64,000 bases of DNA from Planctomycetota bacterium (GTDB lineage Bacteria > Planctomycetota > Phycisphaerae > Phycisphaerales > SM1A02): positions 1 to 64,000 of the forward strand of contig JAAELP010000117.1 in NCBI GenBank assembly GCA_024226535.1, read 5' to 3'. A program made the position numbers and the translations under genes. Below the pieces are notes generated by a model. That model worked only from the letters and a program-made list of their open reading frames with translations. It ran no database searches and had not been told where the DNA came from. The number at the start of each line of letters is the position of its first letter. The stretch's first letter is position 1. This document shows positions 60,503-64,000 of this stretch, piece by piece.

Positions 60503-62245
60503 ATGGCCGGCAAGCCCAAGGCACCTTTCTACTTCGTGGTCTTCGTGATCGTCATCGCGCTGATCGCCTTCGGCGTCATGCGCAGCGGCATCCTCTCGTC
60601 GGGGCCGGCGGACGGCGGCGCGGCGCCGATCGATCCGTCGAAGCTCGGCGGTTCCGGGGCCGAGGCGGCGGACGTGAGCGGGGTCACCACGCTCAAGGAG
60701 TACTCCTACGTCCCGGAGCAGACGCTGCCGCCGGTCAAGGGTACGTCGGCGTACAAGCCGCTCGCCGACACGGACAACACGGTCAAGTTCGCGCTCAACG
60801 TCTGGGCGGGGTGGGCGCCGATCATCCAGGCGAACAACGGATTCCGGGCCGAGAAAGTCTGGAAGACGCCCGACGGCAAGCCGTTCAAGGTGGAGCTGGT
60901 GCTCATCGACGATCCGGTCGCGATGCGTGACGCGTACGCGACGGGCGACGTGCACATCGGCTGGGCCACGCTCGACATGGTCCCCCTCCTGATGGAGGGG
61001 TTCGTGGATCGCAGCGGCAAGCCGAAGGACAGCCGGATCATGCCGCGGATCTTCCAGCAGGTGGACTGGTCCAACGGTGGTGACGGCATCGTGGCCCGGG
61101 AGTCGATCAGGACCGTCGCCGACCTGCGCGGCAAGACGATCGTCCTCGCGCAGAACTCCCCGTCCCACTACTTCGCCCTGAACATGCTCGTCTCCGGCGG
61201 CGTTCAGCCCTCCGAAGTGAAGTGGGCGTTCACCAACGATGCATTCCAGGCCGCCGCGGCGTTCAACTCCGATCGGAACATGGCCGCGTGCGTCTCCTGG
61301 GCGCCGGACATCTACAACCTCGAGAAGGTCTCGGGCAACCGCATGCTCGTGAACACGCTCACCGCGAACAAGCTGATCGCCGACGTCTGGTTCGCCCGGG
61401 CCGACTTCGCCCAGGACAATCCCGGCATCTGCGAGGCGCTCGTGCGCGGCATCTTCGACGCCATGGTCGACCTGAAGAGCGACTCCGCGAAGCAGAACGT
61501 CTCGGAGCTGATGGCGGGCGGATACAACCTGCCCGCGAGCGAGGCGATGGCGATGCTCGCCGACGCCCACAGCACCAACTGGGCGGAGAACTACCAGTTC
61601 TTCGTCAACCAGAACAACGCCGCCAACTTCGAACGGGTCTGGAACCAGGCGTACTACCTCTACCGCCAGATCGGCGCGATCCGCCATCAGCCGGTGCCCT
61701 TCGACCAGGTCGCCGACTACAGCATCATCCAGGCGCTCGCCAAGGAGTCGAAGTACTCGACGCAGCGCGACGAGTACCAGGTCCAGTTCACGCCGAAGAC
61801 GGTGTCGCAGATCCGGGCGGAGTCGGACGAGGTGCTCACCACCGTCATCCGGATCCACTTCTTCCCGAACAGTTGGGACCTGCACAAGACAGTGATGAGC
61901 GAAGACGGCGAAGAGAGCGTCGAGCGGCTGTACGATCCGAACGTGGACAACATCCTCGAGGAGATCGCCTCGATGGTGGGACGGTTCGGCCTCGCCCAGG
62001 TGATCATCGAGGGTCACACCGACAGCTCGATGAAGGGACGCATCTCGCCGAGCGTCGTCAAGGAACTCGCGTTGAACCGCGCCAACTCGGTCAAGGAGGC
62101 GCTCGTCAAGCAGTTCAACCTCGATCCGAACCAGTTCGCCGTGGACGGCGTCGGATGGGACCGGCCCGCCGACGCGAACGATCCGCTGAACCAGGCGAAG
62201 AACCGCCGCGTCGAGGTCAAGGTCTTCGCCGCCGAGGGAAGCTGA
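60503..62245 (+). CDS. Membrane-anchored ABC substrate-binding protein fused to an OmpA-like domain
   Basis: 580 residues. An uncleaved-type N-terminal helix (about 8-26) anchors the protein. Residues ~70-420 are a periplasmic-binding domain of the taurine/nitrate/NMT1-like type (NVWAGWAPIIQANNGFRAEK; DLRGKTIVLAQNSPSHYFAL). Residues ~450-575 are an OmpA-C domain with VIIEGHTDS, LALNRANSVKEALV and NRRVEVKVF, which binds peptidoglycan. The combination would tether the receptor between inner membrane and cell wall. The permease gene starts 6 nt later, and the ATPase follows it. The ligand is unknown; NMT1/SsuA-like folds bind taurine, sulfonates, nitrate or pyrimidine precursors. Confidence 0.92.
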   Translation: MAGKPKAPFYFVVFVIVIALIAFGVMRSGILSSGPADGGAAPIDPSKLGGSGAEAADVSGVTTLKEYSYVPEQTLPPVKGTSAYKPLADTDNTVKFALNVWAGWAPIIQANNGFRAEKVWKTPDGKPFKVELVLIDDPVAMRDAYATGDVHIGWATLDMVPLLMEGFVDRSGKPKDSRIMPRIFQQVDWSNGGDGIVARESIRTVADLRGKTIVLAQNSPSHYFALNMLVSGGVQPSEVKWAFTNDAFQAAAAFNSDRNMAACVSWAPDIYNLEKVSGNRMLVNTLTANKLIADVWFARADFAQDNPGICEALVRGIFDAMVDLKSDSAKQNVSELMAGGYNLPASEAMAMLADAHSTNWAENYQFFVNQNNAANFERVWNQAYYLYRQIGAIRHQPVPFDQVADYSIIQALAKESKYSTQRDEYQVQFTPKTVSQIRAESDEVLTTVIRIHFFPNSWDLHKTVMSEDGEESVERLYDPNVDNILEEIASMVGRFGLAQVIIEGHTDSSMKGRISPSVVKELALNRANSVKEALVKQFNLDPNQFAVDGVGWDRPADANDPLNQAKNRRVEVKVFAAEGS

Positions 62246-62251
62246 CCCGAC

Positions 62252-63256
62252 GTGACGGAGCCGCCCGCCGAAACACCGGAGCCGCCCGGCCCCGCATCAA
62301 CCGCGCCGTCCTCGCTGCGTCGCCTGACGACGCTGCGGCGCCCGATCTCGCGCTGGCTGACGCTCGCGATGGGCGTGGTCTTCGTCGTGCTCGTGCTGGG
62401 CGTCTGGTTCCTTATCACCACCGGCGAAGCGGAGCAGCGCGTCGTGAGCCCCCTGCTGCTGCCCAGCCCGGCGGAGGCCTTCCGGAGCTTCCCGGAGCTG
62501 TGGACCGACCGCGCCCTGCTGCTGAACCTCCTCGTCACGGTCCGCCGCGTCGTGCTCGGATTCCTGCTGGCGGCGGCCGTGGGCATTCCCCTCGGCATCC
62601 TCTGCGGCTGCTTCCCCGTGGCGCAGGCGTTCTTCCTGCCGCTGACGGTGTTCGGGCGCAACATCCCGCTGGCGGCGCTGATTCCGCTGACGTTCTTCGC
62701 GTTCGGCGTGGCGGAAACGCAGAAGATCATGTTCATCTTCATCGCGTGCGTGATGTTCATCGTCTGGGATACCGCGGTGTCGATCCGTGACGTCGACCAG
62801 CGGTACGTCGACACCGCCTACACCACCGGCGCTTCGCGCTGGCAGGTGATCATCAAGGTGCTCGTGCCGCTCGGGATGCCCTCGGTCTTCAACGCTCTGC
62901 GTCTGCTCTTCGGGCTTGCCTTCGGGTACATCATGCTCGCCGAGTTGGTGAAGCAGGGCGACGAGGCCGGCGGTCTCGGCGACATCATCCGCCAGTCCCA
63001 GCGGCGCGGCATGGTCGAGCACATCTGGCTCGTCCTGATCATCATTCCGATCGTCGCGCTGGGAATGGACCGCCTGCTCTTCTGGACGCAGCGCGAGCTG
63101 TTTCCCCACCGCTACGGCGGCGCCGGCCTGCTCAACCGCGGCTTGCGGGTGGTGATCCACGGGTGGGAGGACGTGAAGGGCTGGTTCTGGCAGCGGCGGC
63201 GCACCCGCATCGGAGCCGCGGCGGAGCAAACGCCCGGGAAGGACGGGGCGTCGTGA
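62252..63256 (+). CDS. ABC transporter permease (SsuC/TauC-like)
   Basis: 334 residues, six hydrophobic segments between 37 and 300. The EAA loop reads VDTAYTTGASRWQVIIKVLV and PLGMPSVFNALR, the usual coupling motif to the ATPase. The N-terminal tail is Pro-rich and the C-terminal tail (about 300-334) Arg-rich. GTG start 6 nt after the binding-protein gene; the stop overlaps the ATPase start (GTGA). The transporter class is that of taurine/nitrate/sulfonate importers. Confidence 0.94.
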   Translation: MTEPPAETPEPPGPASTAPSSLRRLTTLRRPISRWLTLAMGVVFVVLVLGVWFLITTGEAEQRVVSPLLLPSPAEAFRSFPELWTDRALLLNLLVTVRRVVLGFLLAAAVGIPLGILCGCFPVAQAFFLPLTVFGRNIPLAALIPLTFFAFGVAETQKIMFIFIACVMFIVWDTAVSIRDVDQRYVDTAYTTGASRWQVIIKVLVPLGMPSVFNALRLLFGLAFGYIMLAELVKQGDEAGGLGDIIRQSQRRGMVEHIWLVLIIIPIVALGMDRLLFWTQRELFPHRYGGAGLLNRGLRVVIHGWEDVKGWFWQRRRTRIGAAAEQTPGKDGAS

Positions 63257-64000
63257 GCGCTTCCGCCCAGACCGACCCGGCGCAGGACGTCGGCGTGGGA
63301 CGCGTGCTCGACCACGTGCGCGGGCTCGACGAGCTGGCGCGGCAGCCGGTCGTCGAGTTCCGCAACGTCACGAAGACGTACAACGCCGACGGGCCGAACC
63401 CGTTCACCGCGATCAAGGACGTGAGCTTCGCGGTCGCGGACCGCGCCGACCACGGCGAGTTCGTCTCGGTGCTGGGGCCCAGCGGCTGCGGCAAGAGCAC
63501 GCTCCTGCGTCTGATCGCCGGGCTGGAGCCGCAGCATCCCGCCACGAGCGGCGACGTGCTCGTCAAGGGCGTGCCGGTGTGGCGGCCGGGGGCCGATCGC
63601 GGGATGGTCTTCCAGGACTACACGAGCTTCGATCACCGGACGGTCCTCGACAACGTCACGTTCGGGCTGGAGTGCGCCGGCGTGCCGCGGGCCCAGCGCG
63701 AGGAGCAAGGACGCAGTTGGATCGGCCGCGTCGGGCTCGACATCGACAAGGACATCGACAAGTACCCGCACGAGCTTTCCGGCGGCATGCGACAGCGCGT
63801 GGCGATCGCCCGCACGCTCATCCTCCGGCCGAGCATCATCCTCATGGACGAGCCGTTCGGGGCGCTCGATCCGAACACGCGCATGAACATGCAGAATCTG
63901 CTCGTCGGACTCTGGCGCGAGGTCGAGGCGACGGTCTTCTTCGTGACCCACTCGATCGAGGAGGCGGTCTATCTCGGCGACCGCGTCTACCTGCTGAGCC
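63253..64000 (+). CDS. ABC transporter ATPase (SsuB/TauB-like), cut by the window end
   Basis: Reads from GTG at 63253, overlapping the permease stop, to the window end, giving 249 residues without a stop. Walker A GPSGCGKS, Q-loop VFQDYTSF, signature LSGGMRQRV, Walker B IILMDEPFGALDP and switch TH in FFVTHSIEEAV are all present, as in taurine/nitrate importers. A 40-residue N-terminal extension precedes the core. With the upstream binding protein and permease it makes a complete importer. The C-terminus lies outside the window. Confidence 0.93.
   Translation, partial: MSASAQTDPAQDVGVGRVLDHVRGLDELARQPVVEFRNVTKTYNADGPNPFTAIKDVSFAVADRADHGEFVSVLGPSGCGKSTLLRLIAGLEPQHPATSGDVLVKGVPVWRPGADRGMVFQDYTSFDHRTVLDNVTFGLECAGVPRAQREEQGRSWIGRVGLDIDKDIDKYPHELSGGMRQRVAIARTLILRPSIILMDEPFGALDPNTRMNMQNLLVGLWREVEATVFFVTHSIEEAVYLGDRVYLLS

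Noticed and set aside
1-64000. Prophage, integrative element or insertion sequence
   Set aside because: No integrase, transposase, phage structural gene or tRNA-flanked direct repeat was found; base composition is even except for the short stretch near 25.9 kb.

Overview
High-GC chromosomal segment of a Gram-negative (diderm) bacterium, most probably a planctomycete of the Phycisphaerae type. This is inferred from three things: a secreted parallel beta-helix protein ending in a double dockerin-like Gly/Cys repeat, many Phycisphaerae-style TPR, DUF4340/GldG and REC-phosphatase genes, and kdsB (a Kdo-activating enzyme for LPS). No rRNA, tRNA, CRISPR array, prophage or intact insertion sequence was recognised.

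Layout. 0-0.4 kb: gene-free, with five short hairpins sharing an AGGAC/AGGAT loop. 0.4-2.4 kb (-): def, fmt and a small HExxH protein. 2.6-5.9 kb (+): TPR protein, kdsB and an RNase HII-like protein. 5.9-8.3 kb: fusA behind a long structured leader with its own promoter and an 11-codon minigene. 8.5-11.2 kb: membrane SpoIIE-type phosphatase and ribD. 11.2-16.5 kb (-): a Gld-like ABC system. 16.7-18.4 kb: a PAS/GAF/REC protein whose histidine-kinase dimer box lacks its histidine. 18.5-25.7 kb: prmC (-), a GT4 glycosyltransferase, an ATP-grasp enzyme, putA and a frameshifted TauE-like exporter. 25.7-30.5 kb: a gene-free stretch with hairpins and a very good terminator, then membrane proteins, a DUF4920 lipoprotein and a frameshifted phospholipase-D lipoprotein. 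30.5-36.4 kb (-): a complete RND efflux operon, with a small HTH gene divergent from it. 37.3-38.8 kb: an HtrA protease. 38.9-43.5 kb (-): a lipoprotein gene interrupted by one amber codon, and the beta-helix/dockerin protein. 43.8-46.5 kb: rhodanese, AhpD-like, nitroreductase (-) and CNNM proteins.

46.6-55.9 kb is a tightly overlapping chemosensory operon: cheW, a soluble chemoreceptor with two near-identical PAS domains, cheR, cheA, cheC, cheD, cheY, cheB and a REC-coiled coil-PP2C phosphatase. No flagellar or pilus gene is nearby, so the output may be regulatory rather than motility.

56.8-64 kb is the most unusual region. After an alpha-carbonic anhydrase (-) and a zinc-ribbon Mrr-like protein comes an operon of PspA (bacterial ESCRT-III family), a tandem AAA ATPase with a degenerate first module, a 98-residue protein, a membrane-anchored ABC substrate-binding domain fused to an OmpA peptidoglycan-binding domain, an ABC permease and an ABC ATPase (cut by the window end). 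This looks like a membrane-remodelling pair (PspA plus AAA) wired to an envelope-spanning importer.

Two general features stand out. Seven genes without a Shine-Dalgarno sequence have a TAnnnT hexamer 6-9 nt before the start codon, suggesting leaderless transcripts. Three genes (TauE-like, PLD-like, lipoprotein) each carry a single inactivating lesion, which could be real pseudogenisation or assembly error.
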